In this document: piece by piece, positions 41,269 through 51,350 of the stretch
Layout: every line of letters begins with the position of its first letter
Position numbering within the stretch: position 1 is the stretch's first letter
Origin: Pseudomonadota bacterium
GTDB taxonomy: Bacteria; Pseudomonadota; Gammaproteobacteria; Steroidobacterales; Steroidobacteraceae
Direction: 5' to 3'
NCBI GenBank assembly: GCA_963204835.1
Contig: CAUJHJ010000028.1
Span: 39,544-103,543 of the forward strand
Length of the DNA stretch: 64,000 bases
Translations under genes and position numbers: made by a program
Notes under the pieces: generated by a model
Seen by the model: the letters and a program-made list of their open reading frames with translations, nothing else
Databases searched by the model: none
What the model was told of the DNA's origin: nothing

Positions 41269-42525
41269 TCAGTCCTCTGGATGCATGAATATCGTCGCCG
41301 GATGCTCGAGCAGGGCCTTGAGCGCCTGGATCATGGAGGCGGCGTCGAAGCCGTCCACGAAGCGGTGATCGAACGACGAGGAAAGGTTCATCATACGCCG
41401 GATCGCGATGGCGCCGCCGTGCACGACCGGCCGCTCGACCGCCTTGTTGACGCCGATGATCGCCACTTCCGGCGCGTTGATCACCGGAGTGGAGGCAATG
41501 CCGCCCAGTCGGCCGAGGCTCGTGATCGTGATCGTCGACCCCGACAACTCTTCGCGCGGCGACTTGTTGCGGCGGGCGCGATCCGACACGTCGCGGATCG
41601 CCGCCGCGAGGCCGCGCAGCGAGAGCGCCTCGGCGTGCCGCACGACGGGCACCTTGAGGCCATCGGGCGTTTGAGCCGCGATGCCGAGATGCAATGCGGC
41701 GTGCTGCACGACGACGTTGCGCTCCGCATCGTGCAGCGCATTGCACTGCGGGAAGGCCGGCAGCACCCGCGCGAGCGCGAGGCCGAGGAAAGGCAACATC
41801 GTCAATGACTGCGCACCCTCGGGGGCCGCCTCGTTGAGATGCACACGCAGCGCCTCGAGTTCCGTGACATCCACTTCCTCGACGTAGGCGAAATGCGGGA
41901 TGTTGCGCTTCGCCTCGCTCATGCGCTGCGCAATCACCCGGCGCAGCCCGATGATCTTCACTTCCGTCGTGCCTTCGCGGCGCGCCGGCCCGGCCGCTGC
42001 GCGGCCGGCGCCGTGCGAGGCGACCGCAGGCGGCACGCCCGTCGCGGCGGCCGCCTCGAAATCCGCGCGCGTGACGCGCCCGCCCGGACCGGAGCCCGCC
42101 ACCGATTGCAGGTCGATGCCGGCCTCCTTCGCCCGCCGCCGGGTGGCGGGTGAGGCCATGACGCGGCCCGCGGGGACTGCCGCGGCGGCCGCCGGCGCCG
42201 CGGATGCAGCGGGTGCCGTGGGTGTGGCGGACGCGGGCCTGGACGCGGGCTCGGGCGCACCGTGCGCCGTGGCGGGCGCATCGGCGTCGGTCTCGAAGGA
42301 GATCAATTCAGAGCCCACCGCGATCATCTCGCCCGGCTCGCCCTGGGTGCGCACGACCCGCCCCGCCACCGGCGCGGGGATCTCGATCGCGGCCTTGTCG
42401 GTCATCACGTCGGCGATGATCTGGTCCTCGCGGACCACGTCGCCGGCCTTGACGTGCCACTGCATCATCTCGGCGGACACCGTGCCCTCGCCGAGATCGG
42501 GCATCCTGAAAACGTAGATCGCCAT
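41269..42525 (-). CDS. bkdB: Branched-chain 2-oxo acid dehydrogenase E2 (lipoamide acyltransferase)
   Basis: E2 moves the acyl group from its swinging lipoyl arm to coenzyme A. The 418-aa protein has one N-terminal lipoyl domain (lipoylated Lys in VMTDKAAIEIP, near residue 44), an Ala/Pro linker, a peripheral-subunit-binding domain (SPATRRRAKEAGIDL) and the catalytic acyltransferase domain ending in DHRFVDGFDAA with the active His and Asp. Neighbouring E1 genes and the Lrp regulator identify it as the BKD rather than PDH enzyme. No E3 (lpd) gene follows, so E3 must be shared from elsewhere. Confidence 0.92.
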   Translation of the reverse strand: MAIYVFRMPDLGEGTVSAEMMQWHVKAGDVVREDQIIADVMTDKAAIEIPAPVAGRVVRTQGEPGEMIAVGSELISFETDADAPATAHGAPEPASRPASATPTAPAASAAPAAAAAVPAGRVMASPATRRRAKEAGIDLQSVAGSGPGGRVTRADFEAAAATGVPPAVASHGAGRAAAGPARREGTTEVKIIGLRRVIAQRMSEAKRNIPHFAYVEEVDVTELEALRVHLNEAAPEGAQSLTMLPFLGLALARVLPAFPQCNALHDAERNVVVQHAALHLGIAAQTPDGLKVPVVRHAEALSLRGLAAAIRDVSDRARRNKSPREELSGSTITITSLGRLGGIASTPVINAPEVAIIGVNKAVERPVVHGGAIAIRRMMNLSSSFDHRFVDGFDAASMIQALKALLEHPATIFMHPED

Positions 42526-42540
42526 CCTGCCCCCGTGCGT

Positions 42541-43557
42541 TCAGCTTGCCGACATGATGGCTTTGAGCGCCATCGCCACGCGCTTCTGGCCTGGAAAATA
42601 CTCCCATTCGAACGCGTGCGGATACGGCGTGTCCCAGCCGGCGACGCGCCCGATCGGCGCCTGCAGGTGCCAGAAGCACTGTTCCTGGATCGTGGCCGAA
42701 ATTTCGCCGCCGAAGCCGCCGAAGCGCGTGGCCTCGTGGACGATGAGGCAGCGGCCGGTGCGGCACACCGACTCGCAGAGCGTGTCGGTATCGAGCGGGG
42801 CGATGGTGCGCAGGTCGATGATCTCGGCGTCGATGTCGAGCGATCGCGCGGCGGCCTCCGCCACGTGCACCATCGTGCCGTAGGCAACCACCGTGACATC
42901 CCTGCCGGCCTGCACGACCTGTGCCTTGCCGATCGGCACGGTGTAGTGGCCCTCGGGCACTTCGCCGCGCGGGTGCGAGCTCCAGGGCACGGCCGGCTTG
43001 GCCGGATCGCCGTCGAAGGGGCCGTTGTAGAGCCGCTTCGGCTCGAGGAAGATCACCGGGTCGTCGTCCTCGATCGCCGCGATCAGCAGGCCCTTCGCGT
43101 CGTGGGGATTCGAGGGCATCACCACCTTCACGCCGCAGACGTGCGCGAAGATCGCCTCGGGGCTCTGCGAGTGGGTCTGGCCGCCGCGGATGCCGCCGCC
43201 GCAAGGGGTGCGGATCGTCACCGGCGCGTAGAAGTCGCCGGCGCTGCGGTAACGCAGCCGGGCGAGTTCGCTGACGATCTGGTCATAGCCCGGGTAAATG
43301 TAGTCCGCGAACTGGATCTCGGCGACGGGCCGCAGGCCGTTCACCGCCATGCCGATCGAGGTGCCGACGATGCCGAGTTCGGATATGGGCGAGTCGAGCA
43401 CGCGGTGCTCGCCGTACTTGCGCTGCAGCCCGTCGGTGGTGCGGAACACGCCGCCGAAATAGCCGACGTCCTCGCCGAGCACCACGACACCGGGGTCGCG
43501 CCCGAGCATGACGTCCATCGCGGAATTCAGCGCCTGGATCATGTTCATGCGGGCCAT
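42541..43557 (-). CDS. bkdA2: Branched-chain 2-oxo acid dehydrogenase E1 beta subunit
   Basis: Beta half of the thiamine-diphosphate decarboxylase E1. The 338-aa protein shows the E1-beta pattern: MNMIQALNSAMDVMLGRD, VVVLGEDVGYFGGVFRTT, FADYIYPGYDQIVSELA and the C-terminal RVAGWDTPYPHAFEWEY. It starts 1 bp after the E1 alpha stop (stop at 43559-43561, ATG at 43557), which argues for equimolar, coupled synthesis of the two halves. The E2 gene starts 15 bp after its stop. Confidence 0.94.
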   Translation of the reverse strand: MARMNMIQALNSAMDVMLGRDPGVVVLGEDVGYFGGVFRTTDGLQRKYGEHRVLDSPISELGIVGTSIGMAVNGLRPVAEIQFADYIYPGYDQIVSELARLRYRSAGDFYAPVTIRTPCGGGIRGGQTHSQSPEAIFAHVCGVKVVMPSNPHDAKGLLIAAIEDDDPVIFLEPKRLYNGPFDGDPAKPAVPWSSHPRGEVPEGHYTVPIGKAQVVQAGRDVTVVAYGTMVHVAEAAARSLDIDAEIIDLRTIAPLDTDTLCESVCRTGRCLIVHEATRFGGFGGEISATIQEQCFWHLQAPIGRVAGWDTPYPHAFEWEYFPGQKRVAMALKAIMSAS

Positions 43558-43558
43558 G

Positions 43559-44800
43559 TCAGCCTCGCTCCGCGCGCAGCTGTTCGCGCTGGCGCAGCAG
43601 GTGCTGCGGCATCTCCTTGAAGACGTCCTCGAACATCAGGTCCGGGTCGAGCCGCGGCCCCTCGGTGAGCGTGCCGTGCTGCGTCGCCTCGCGCCACGCG
43701 GCGGCGACTTCCTCCTCGAGCTCGCGGGCGAGCGCGGCGTGCCGATCTTCCGACCACTTGCCGAGCGCGATGAGGTGCATCTTCAGGCGCTGCACGGGAT
43801 CGCCGAGCGGCCAGCGCTCGTACTCGTCCTTGGGGCGGTAACGCGACGGGTCGTCGCTGGTCGAATGCGCGGACGCGCGGTAGGTGACGTGCTCGATGAG
43901 GGTCGGCCCGCCGCCCTTGCGCGCGCGCTCCGCGGCCCACTGCGTCACGGCATGCACCGCGAGGAAGTCGTTGCCGTCGACGCGGATGCCCGCCACGCCA
44001 TAGCCCGGGCCGCGTGCGGCGAACGTGGACTTCTCGCCGCCGGCCGTGCCCTGGAAGGTGGAGATCGCCCACTGGTTGTTGACGATGTTGAGCAGCACGG
44101 GGGCCTGGTAGACCTCGGCGAACACCATGCCCGCGTGGAAATCCCCCTCGGCGCTCGAGCCCTCGCCGATCCAGGTCGAGGCGACATGGTCCTCGCCCTT
44201 GATCGCCGCCGCCATCGCCCAGCCGACGGCCTGCGGAAACTGCGTCGCGAGGTTGCCGGAAATCGAGAAGATGTTGCCCTTGCGCCAGTGGTACATCACC
44301 GGCAACTGGCGGCCCTTGCACATGTCGCGCGTGTTCGACAGCAGCTGGCACATGAGGTCGACCAGCGGCCGCCCGCGCACCATGTAGAGGCCCTGGTTGC
44401 GGTAGGAGGGGAAGAGCATGTCGCCGGGACGCAGCGCCATGGCCTGCGCGACCGACACCGCTTCCTCGCCGAGGCTGCGCATGTAGAAGGAAATGCGGCC
44501 CTGGCGCTGCGTGCGCTGCATGCGCTCGTCGAAGATGCGCGTGAGCAGCATGTGGCGCAGCCCCGCCTGCAGGACCTCGGGCTCGAGGTGCGGATGCCAT
44601 TCGCCGACGGCACGATGCTCGTCGTCGAGGACGCGCACCAGCCCGGTCGCGAGCGGCGGCGTCGCGAGCGCCGACACCTTCACGTCGGGCCGCGGCTGCG
44701 CGCCCGCCGGCTGCAGCTTCAGGTAGCTGAAATCCGCCCGATCGCCCGGCCTCGCCGGCGGTTGTGGAACATGCAGTCGCGTACGCGGACGATTCGCCAT
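43559..44800 (-). CDS. bkdA1: Branched-chain 2-oxo acid dehydrogenase E1 alpha subunit
   Basis: Alpha half of E1, which binds thiamine diphosphate and decarboxylates branched 2-oxo acids. The 413-aa protein has the ThDP motif beginning WIGEGSSAEGDFHAGMVF and ending NIVNNQWAIS, and the phosphorylation-loop-like HSTSDDPSRYR segment typical of the BKD alpha chain. The N-terminal ~45 residues (ANRPRTRLHVPQPPARP...) are the longer BKD-type extension. AGGAG lies 7 bp before ATG 44800. First gene of bkdA1-bkdA2-bkdB-ilvE, divergent from an Lrp-type regulator. Confidence 0.94.
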   Translation of the reverse strand: MANRPRTRLHVPQPPARPGDRADFSYLKLQPAGAQPRPDVKVSALATPPLATGLVRVLDDEHRAVGEWHPHLEPEVLQAGLRHMLLTRIFDERMQRTQRQGRISFYMRSLGEEAVSVAQAMALRPGDMLFPSYRNQGLYMVRGRPLVDLMCQLLSNTRDMCKGRQLPVMYHWRKGNIFSISGNLATQFPQAVGWAMAAAIKGEDHVASTWIGEGSSAEGDFHAGMVFAEVYQAPVLLNIVNNQWAISTFQGTAGGEKSTFAARGPGYGVAGIRVDGNDFLAVHAVTQWAAERARKGGGPTLIEHVTYRASAHSTSDDPSRYRPKDEYERWPLGDPVQRLKMHLIALGKWSEDRHAALARELEEEVAAAWREATQHGTLTEGPRLDPDLMFEDVFKEMPQHLLRQREQLRAERG

Positions 44801-44878
44801 GGCACGGCTCCTTGACCCCGCCCGCCACTATGCGCTGGCGACGGGCTAATCGCATTGCAACCCGGACCGGAAAACCAC

Positions 44879-44904
44879 AATATACAGCATGTTCATTCCA
44901 TGAA
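44879..44904. promoter_or_regulatory. Divergent bkd/regulator promoter with TTCAT-N3-ATGAA palindrome
   Basis: Minus strand TATATT (44884-44879) lies ~79 bp before bkdA1; plus strand TATACA (44881-44886) lies ~38 bp before the regulator ATG. Immediately downstream of the latter, at its expected start point, is the perfect 5-3-5 palindrome TTCATTCCATGAA (44892-44904), a good candidate operator through which the Lrp-type protein could control itself and the bkd operon. Confidence 0.55.
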
Positions 44905-44923
44905 TTGCTGTTCCCAGGAAAGA

Positions 44924-45400
44924 ATGTCCCAAGCCGATCTCGACCGCACCGACCTGCGAATCCTCGAGGTGCTGCAGAAGGACGGCGCCCTCTCCGCCGC
45001 GGAGCTCGCCGAGCGTGTCGGCCTCGCCGTCACGACTTGCTGGCGCCGGGTCAGGCGGCTCGAGGAACAGGGCGTGATCCGCCAGCGCGTCGCGCTGCTC
45101 GACCGGGAGAAGGTGGGCCTCGGCGTCACGGTCTTTGCGCACGTCAAGCTCGTTGCGCATGGCCGCGACAACCTCGCGCGCTTCGAACAGGCCGTGCGGC
45201 GGCATCCGGAAGTGCTCGAGTGCTACACGCTGATGGGCGACTGGGACTTCCTGCTGCGCATCGTCGCCCGCGACATCAAGGGCTACGAAGCCTTCTTCCT
45301 CGACCAGCTCTCCAAGATCCCCGGCATCCAGTCGCTCAGCTCCGCGATCGCGATGACCGCGGTCAAGGAAACGACGCAGCTGCCGCTGGCGCTGCGCTAG
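44924..45400 (+). CDS. Lrp/AsnC-family regulator (BkdR-like)
   Basis: A 158-aa leucine-responsive regulator: an N-terminal helix-turn-helix (LDRTDLRILEVLQKDGALSA followed by ELAERVGLAVTTCWRRV, residues ~5-55) and a C-terminal RAM ligand-binding domain (HPEVLECYTLMGDWDFLLRIV). Divergence from the bkd operon is the arrangement of BkdR in Pseudomonas, which activates bkd in response to branched-chain amino acids; the role here is inferred from that. ATG 44924 with AGGA just upstream is preferred over a start 69 bp earlier. Its TAG stop and that of rimI share the palindrome CTAG. Confidence 0.92.
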   Translation: MSQADLDRTDLRILEVLQKDGALSAAELAERVGLAVTTCWRRVRRLEEQGVIRQRVALLDREKVGLGVTVFAHVKLVAHGRDNLARFEQAVRRHPEVLECYTLMGDWDFLLRIVARDIKGYEAFFLDQLSKIPGIQSLSSAIAMTAVKETTQLPLALR

Positions 45401-45885
45401 CCGCCGAGGTCGCGCAGGTCGAGGCGCAGCGCCGTCGCATCCTCGCGCCCGCCCACGGCCTGGTAGTAGCCGCGGCGCACGCCGACCTGCACGAAGCCGA
45501 GCGAATGGTAGAGGCGGACGGCGGCAAGGTTCGATGGGCGCACTTCGAGGAACAGGTCCTGCGCGCCGGCGGTCACGGCGAGCTCGATGAGATGGCGCAG
45601 CAGCGTGCGCCCGATGCCCCGACCGCGCATCGCCTCGCGCACGCAGAGATTGAGGACATGCGCCTCCCCGGCGCCCGTGCTCATCACCCCGTAGCCGACG
45701 AGGTCGAAGCCGAGCTCGACGACCCGGCACACGTAGCCCACGCGCAGGCAGTCGTGGAAGATGCCCTCGCTCCAGGGAAACGGATAGGACTCGCGCTCGA
45801 GGGCCGCGACGCGCGCGAGGTCGCCCTCCGCCATCGGCCGCAGATCGACGCGCGGCAGCGGCAGGTCAATGCGCGCCGCAACCAT
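45397..45885 (-). CDS. rimI: Ribosomal-protein-alanine N-acetyltransferase RimI
   Basis: A 162-aa GNAT acetyltransferase that acetylates the N-terminal Ala of ribosomal protein S18. The acetyl-CoA loop REAMRGRGIGRTLL and the C-terminal LEVRPSNLAAVRLYHSLGF with VGVRRGYY are classic RimI features, as is PFPWSEGIFHDCL near the N-terminus. ATG 45885 (MVAARIDLP) fits the family; the upstream open frame overlaps UDG too far. It overlaps the UDG gene by 20 bp and converges on the Lrp regulator with a 4-bp overlap. Confidence 0.9.
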   Translation of the reverse strand: MVAARIDLPLPRVDLRPMAEGDLARVAALERESYPFPWSEGIFHDCLRVGYVCRVVELGFDLVGYGVMSTGAGEAHVLNLCVREAMRGRGIGRTLLRHLIELAVTAGAQDLFLEVRPSNLAAVRLYHSLGFVQVGVRRGYYQAVGGREDATALRLDLRDLGG

Positions 45886-46582
45886 CGAGCTGGCTCCGCG
45901 CGAGCCTGAGATCGTCCCAGGCCTTGCGCTTCTCGCCGGGCGATCGCAGCAGGTAGGCAGGGTGGTAAGTGACGACGAGCGGCGTCTGCGCCGCGCCATG
46001 GCGATGCACCCGACCGCGCAGGCGCCCGACCGGCGCATCGCTGCCGAGCAGGGCCTGCGCGGCGATGCGGCCGACGGCCAGGATGATGCGCGGTTCGATC
46101 AGCGCCACCTGCCGCTCGAGGTACGGCAGGCAGGCCGCGATTTCATCCGGCCGCGGGTCGCGATTGTCCGGCGGCCGGCACTTGAGCACGTTCGCGATGA
46201 ACACGGTTTCGCGCGCGAGGCCCACGGCACGCAGCATCGAGTCGAGGAGCTGCCCCGCGCGGCCCACGAACGGCTCGCCACGGCGGTCTTCCTCTGCGCC
46301 GGGCGCCTCGCCGACCACCAGCCAGCGCGCACGCGGGTCGCCGACACCGAAGACGGTCTGGGTGCGGCCTTCGCAGAGCCTGCACCGGGTGCAGCCCGCG
46401 ACCCGCTCGCGCAAGGTTCCCCAATCGGCGCCGGACACTGGCTCGAAGGCTGCGACGGCGTCGCCGGCCGGCGGCTCGGCCGCCGGCTGAAGCTCGGCCA
46501 CGGGCGCGTGGCGCGAGCGGTAGGCGTCGATGCCGAGCGCCGCGAGGTAGTGCGCGCGGCGTGCCGCGGATGCGGCGGTCAC
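45866..46582 (-). CDS. Uracil-DNA glycosylase, family 4 (iron-sulfur)
   Basis: Removes uracil from DNA. The 238-aa protein has the family-4 motif GEAPGAEEDRRGEPFVG, the YHPAYLLRSP motif with the active-site His and iron-sulfur cysteines (CTRCRLCEGRTQ near residue 75 and further Cys at NVLKCRPP). Family-4 enzymes are found in many proteobacteria beside RimI. The start is taken as the GTG that overlaps the pssA TGA (46579-46582); ATG 46609 would add nine residues and a 31-bp overlap. The N-terminal ~65 residues (HYLAALGIDAYR and an Ala/Pro/Glu linker) precede the catalytic fold. Confidence 0.9.
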   Translation of the reverse strand: MTAASAARRAHYLAALGIDAYRSRHAPVAELQPAAEPPAGDAVAAFEPVSGADWGTLRERVAGCTRCRLCEGRTQTVFGVGDPRARWLVVGEAPGAEEDRRGEPFVGRAGQLLDSMLRAVGLARETVFIANVLKCRPPDNRDPRPDEIAACLPYLERQVALIEPRIILAVGRIAAQALLGSDAPVGRLRGRVHRHGAAQTPLVVTYHPAYLLRSPGEKRKAWDDLRLARSQLDGCGAH

Positions 46583-47331
46583 CGGCGGCGCAGGCGGCGA
46601 ACGGCCCATTGCACCGGCGCGGAAAGCGCATAGGTCGCGAACATCGCGAGCAGCATGGTCGGCGGGTCGATGGCGATCAGCGCGAGGAACAAGGGCACCA
46701 CGATGAAGTAGTAGTAGCGCACGCGCTTGTCGACATCGACCTGCTTCAGGCTCATGTACGGGAAGCTCGACACCATCAGCGCGCCGGCGAGCGCCGTGAC
46801 GCAGAAGGCGAGGATCAGCTCGGTGAGCCCGCCCGGCGCGCGCCAGGTGCTCGAGAACCAGACGAAGGCCGCAACCACGGCGGCGGCCGACGGACTCGGC
46901 AGCCCCTCGAAGTAACGCTTGTCCTGCGCGGTGCGCGTATTGAAGCGCGCGAGGCGCAACGCCGCCGCCACCGCGAAGAAGAAGGTCGCGACCCAGCCGA
47001 AGCGACCCCAGGCGCGGCCGTACTCGGCGATGCGCTCGACGCCCCACTGGTACATGACGATGGCCGGTGCGAGCCCGAAGGCCACCATGTCGGCGAGACT
47101 GTCGTACTCGCGGCCGAAATCGCTTTCAGTGCGCGTCCAGCGCGCGACCCGGCCGTCGAGGCCGTCGAACAGCATCGCGGCGAATACACCGACGCCCGCC
47201 CGGTCGAAGTTGCCGTCGATCGCGGCGATGATGGCGTAGAAGCCCGAGAACAGGCAGCCGGTGGTCAGCGCGTTCGGCAGCAGGAAGATGCCGCGGCCGC
47301 GCGCGCCCGGTTCCATGCTCGGTGTGGACAT
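46579..47331 (-). CDS. pssA: CDP-diacylglycerol-serine O-phosphatidyltransferase PssA (membrane type)
   Basis: Makes phosphatidylserine from CDP-diacylglycerol and serine, the precursor of phosphatidylethanolamine. The 250-aa integral membrane protein has the CDP-alcohol phosphotransferase signature DGLDGRVARWTRTESDFG with the following REYDSLADM, within six or more helices. It belongs to the Bacillus/Helicobacter-type membrane PssA, not the soluble E. coli enzyme. Start ATG 47331 gives MSTPSMEPGARGRGIFLLPN; ATGs at 47340 and 47316 are alternatives. Divergent from proS. Confidence 0.92.
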   Translation of the reverse strand: MSTPSMEPGARGRGIFLLPNALTTGCLFSGFYAIIAAIDGNFDRAGVGVFAAMLFDGLDGRVARWTRTESDFGREYDSLADMVAFGLAPAIVMYQWGVERIAEYGRAWGRFGWVATFFFAVAAALRLARFNTRTAQDKRYFEGLPSPSAAAVVAAFVWFSSTWRAPGGLTELILAFCVTALAGALMVSSFPYMSLKQVDVDKRVRYYYFIVVPLFLALIAIDPPTMLLAMFATYALSAPVQWAVRRLRRR

Positions 47332-47341
47332 GGCGCTCATC

Positions 47342-47348
47342 ATATAAG
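47342..47348. promoter_or_regulatory. Overlapping -10-like elements between pssA and proS
   Basis: Plus strand TATAAG at 47343-47348 would start proS transcription near 47355, 38 bases before its ATG. Minus strand TTATAT at 47347-47342 would start near 47335, a few bases before the chosen pssA ATG. Hexamer matches are moderate and no -35 is clear. Confidence 0.4.
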
Positions 47349-47392
47349 ATGCGCCGCTCTCCCGCCGTACCGCCCGATGGAGCCTCGTCCCG

Positions 47393-49108
47393 ATGCGCTG
47401 GTCCCGATATCCGCTCAACACGATGAAGGAAACGCCCGCCGAAGCGGAGGTCGCGAGCCACCGGCTGATGCTGCGGGCGGGGCTCATCCGCCGACTTGCC
47501 GCCGGCATCTACACCTGGACCACCTTCGGCCTGCTGACCCTGCGCAAGGTCGAGGCGATCATCCGCGAGGAAATGGATCGCGCCGGCGCCTTCGAGGTGC
47601 TGATGCCCGCCGTGCAGCCGGCCGAACTGTGGCAGGAGTCGGGGCGCTGGCAGGAATACGGCCCCGAGCTGCTGCGCTTCACCGACCGGGGTGATCGCGA
47701 GTTCGTGATCGGCCCGACGCACGAGGAAGTGATCACCGACCTCGTGCGGCGCGAGCTGCAGAGCTACCGGCAACTGCCGGTCAACTTCTACCAGATCCAG
47801 ACGAAGTTCCGCGACGAGATCCGCCCGCGCTTCGGCGTGATGCGCGGGCGCGAGTTCATCATGAAGGACGCCTACTCCTTCCACCTGGACGAGGCCTCGC
47901 TGCGGGAAGGCTACGCGGCCATGCGCGAAGCCTACGCGCGCATGTTCACGCGCATGGGGCTCAGGTTCCGCGCAGTGCGCGCCGACTCGGGCGCGATCGG
48001 CGGCACGGCTTCAGAGGAATTCCAGGTGCTCGCCGATTCGGGCGAGGACGCGATCGTGTTCTCCGACGGCGACGAGTACGCCGCGAACCTCGAGATGGCC
48101 GAGGCGCTCGCGCCCGCCGCGCCGCGCCCCGTCGCGCGCACCACGATGCAGCCGGTCGCGACACCGGGCGTGCGCACGATCGAGGCGCTCAGCGGCTTTC
48201 TCGGCACGCCGGCCGCGCAGTGCGCGAAGACCCTGCTGGTCGAGGGCGCGAACGGCGGGGTCGTCGCGCTCGTGCTGCGCGGCGATCACGAGCTGAACGC
48301 GGTCAAGGCGCAGAAGATCGCGGGCGTCGCCTCGCCGCTGCGCATGGCGAGTGCCGAAGCGGTGCGCGCAGCCACGGGTACCGAGCCCGGCTATGTCGGC
48401 CCCGTGGGCCTCGCCGGGTGCCCGGTCATCGCCGATCGCAGCGCCGCCACGCTCGCCGACTTCGTCTGCGGCGCGAACGCGCGCGACACGCACCTCACGG
48501 GCGTGAACTGGGGTCGCGACCTGCCGGAGCCGCAGGTCGCCGACCTGCGCAACGTGGTGGCGGGCGACCCGAGCCCTTCCGGCAAGGGCCGGCTGTCGAT
48601 CGCCCGCGGCATCGAGGTGGGCCATGTGTTCCAGCTCGGCCGCAAGTACAGCGAGGCGATGAACGCGGCCGTGCTCGACGAGGAAAGCCGCAGCACCACC
48701 CTGTACATGGGTTGCTATGGCATAGGTGTGACGCGGGTCGTGGCAGCCGCGATTGAACAGAATCACGATGAGCGTGGCATCATCTGGCCCGAGCCCATTG
48801 CGCCGTTCCAGGTGGTGCTGGTCCCGATCAACCTCGCGAAGTCGCAACGTGTCCGTGAAACCGCCGATCGCCTCTACGACGAGCTCACGCGGGCAGGGAT
48901 CGAAGTCCTGCTCGACGACCGCGACGCGCGCCCCGGCGCGAAGTTCGCGGACGCCGAGCTGCTCGGCATCCCGCACCGGGTCGTGGTGGGCGAGCGGGGG
49001 CTCGAAGCCGGCAACCTCGAATACCGCCACCGGCGTGCCGAAGCGAGCGAAGACTTCGCGCTCGAGGGCGCCGTCGCCTTCATCCGCTCGCGCCTCGCTC
49101 CGGGCTGA
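47393..49108 (+). CDS. proS: Prolyl-tRNA synthetase ProS (bacterial type with editing domain)
   Basis: Charges tRNA-Pro. The 571-aa class II enzyme has motif 1-3 regions ([21 protein letters not shown], [25 protein letters not shown] and [20 protein letters not shown]), an inserted INS editing domain (residues ~240-400, with [13 protein letters not shown]) that hydrolyses Ala-tRNA-Pro, and the C-terminal anticodon-binding domain ([12 protein letters not shown] onward). ATG 47393 has GGAG about 9-10 bp upstream. Confidence 0.97.
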   Translation: MRWSRYPLNTMKETPAEAEVASHRLMLRAGLIRRLAAGIYTWTTFGLLTLRKVEAIIREEMDRAGAFEVLMPAVQPAELWQESGRWQEYGPELLRFTDRGDREFVIGPTHEEVITDLVRRELQSYRQLPVNFYQIQTKFRDEIRPRFGVMRGREFIMKDAYSFHLDEASLREGYAAMREAYARMFTRMGLRFRAVRADSGAIGGTASEEFQVLADSGEDAIVFSDGDEYAANLEMAEALAPAAPRPVARTTMQPVATPGVRTIEALSGFLGTPAAQCAKTLLVEGANGGVVALVLRGDHELNAVKAQKIAGVASPLRMASAEAVRAATGTEPGYVGPVGLAGCPVIADRSAATLADFVCGANARDTHLTGVNWGRDLPEPQVADLRNVVAGDPSPSGKGRLSIARGIEVGHVFQLGRKYSEAMNAAVLDEESRSTTLYMGCYGIGVTRVVAAAIEQNHDERGIIWPEPIAPFQVVLVPINLAKSQRVRETADRLYDELTRAGIEVLLDDRDARPGAKFADAELLGIPHRVVVGERGLEAGNLEYRHRRAEASEDFALEGAVAFIRSRLAPG

Positions 49109-49735
49109 GCGCGGCGCCGGCCGCGCGCGCGCCGCCCGGGCACTCGCCCTCCTCGCGGCGGTCGCCTGCGCGTGGGCCGCGCCTGCGGCGCGTGCCGACC
49201 AGCAACGCGACGCCGGGCTGCGCGGCGTCATCGAGCACGCGATCGCGCAGGCCGAATGCTTCCCGGACCGGTACGAGTCGGCCGTGTGGTTCACGATGAT
49301 GGAGCCGCGGCTCGTCAAGCGGGTGCCCGACAAGGCCGAGCGCCTCGACATCCTGCGCACCGTGTTCTGCGAGGCGCATCGCAAGGGCGAGATGCGCCTG
49401 CCGCCGGGCCTCGTGATGGCGGTCATCGACATTGAAAGCCGTTTCAACCGCTGGGCCGTGTCGTACGCTGGGGCCGTGGGCCTGATGCAGATCATGCCCT
49501 TCTGGCCGGAAAAGCTCGGCATGCAGCGCCACCAGCTCACGCAGGTCGGCCCCAATATCCGCATGGGCTGCGCGATCCTGCGCTACTACCTCAAGTTCGA
49601 GAGCAACAACGTGCAGAAGGCGCTCGCGCGCTACAACGGCAGCGTCGGGCGGCGCGACTATTCGGACCTCGTACTCGGCAGCTGGAGCCGCTGGAACGGC
49701 GCGGACGACCTCGGGCTCGCGGCGACGACCGCGGC

Positions 49736-50635
<900 letters not shown>

Positions 50636-50662
50636 TCCCGTGCGACGAAGGCGCCACTGCGC

Positions 50663-51349
50663 TCAGCCCCCGAGCACCTCGCGCACGAACGGCACGGTAA
50701 GCCGCCGCTGCGCGGCGAGCGCCGCGTCGTCGAGCGTATCGAGCAGCCCGTAGAGCGTCTGCATGTCCCGCGGGTAGCGGCGCTGCAGGAAGCGCACCGT
50801 TTCATCCGGCAGGTCCACCCCGCGCAGCCGCGCGCGCAAGCGCAGCGCCGCGATGCGCCCCGCTTCATCGAGCGGCTGCAGCGCGAAGACGGGCGCGGCG
50901 GCGAAGCGCGACGCGATGTCGCGCAGCGACCAGCCGAGCGCGCCCGGCGGCGCGGCCGCGGCGACGATCAGTCGCGCACCGCGCTCCTCGATGTCGCGAT
51001 ACAGGCGAAAGAGCGCCTCGTCCCAGGGCCGGCGCCCCGCCACGGCCTGCAGGTCGTCGAGGCACACGCAATCGAGGTCGCGCCAGCCGTCGAGCACCCC
51101 GGCCTCGCCCTGCGCGAAATCGGACAGCGGCAGGTAACCGGCGCGGCCTGATTCGGCGGCGGTGGCACACGCTGCCTGCAACAGGTGCGTCTTGCCCGTT
51201 CCGGCAGGGCCATGCAGCCAGGCGCAGCCGGCGCGGTCGCCCGCGGCGAGTTCCCGCACGTGGCGCACGGCCTCCGCGCTCCCGCCCGCGACGAAGCTCG
51301 CGAAACTCGCGCGGTCCCGCAACCGCACCCCGAGCGGCAGCTGGCGCAT
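50663..51349 (-). CDS. hda: DnaA regulatory inactivator Hda
   Basis: Hda stimulates ATP hydrolysis on DnaA with the sliding clamp, preventing over-initiation of replication. The 228-aa protein starts with MRQLPLGVRL, whose QLPLGV stretch is the clamp-binding motif at the expected place. The AAA+ core has Walker A HGPAGTGKTHLLQA, Walker B LDCVCLDDLQAVAG and sensor/Arg residues in LRDIASRFAAAPVF. Upstream at 1 bp is a CDP-alcohol phosphatidyltransferase gene, forming DUF2066-pgsA-like-hda, a conserved gammaproteobacterial order. Confidence 0.95.
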   Translation of the reverse strand: MRQLPLGVRLRDRASFASFVAGGSAEAVRHVRELAAGDRAGCAWLHGPAGTGKTHLLQAACATAAESGRAGYLPLSDFAQGEAGVLDGWRDLDCVCLDDLQAVAGRRPWDEALFRLYRDIEERGARLIVAAAAPPGALGWSLRDIASRFAAAPVFALQPLDEAGRIAALRLRARLRGVDLPDETVRFLQRRYPRDMQTLYGLLDTLDDAALAAQRRLTVPFVREVLGG

Positions 51350-51350
51350 G

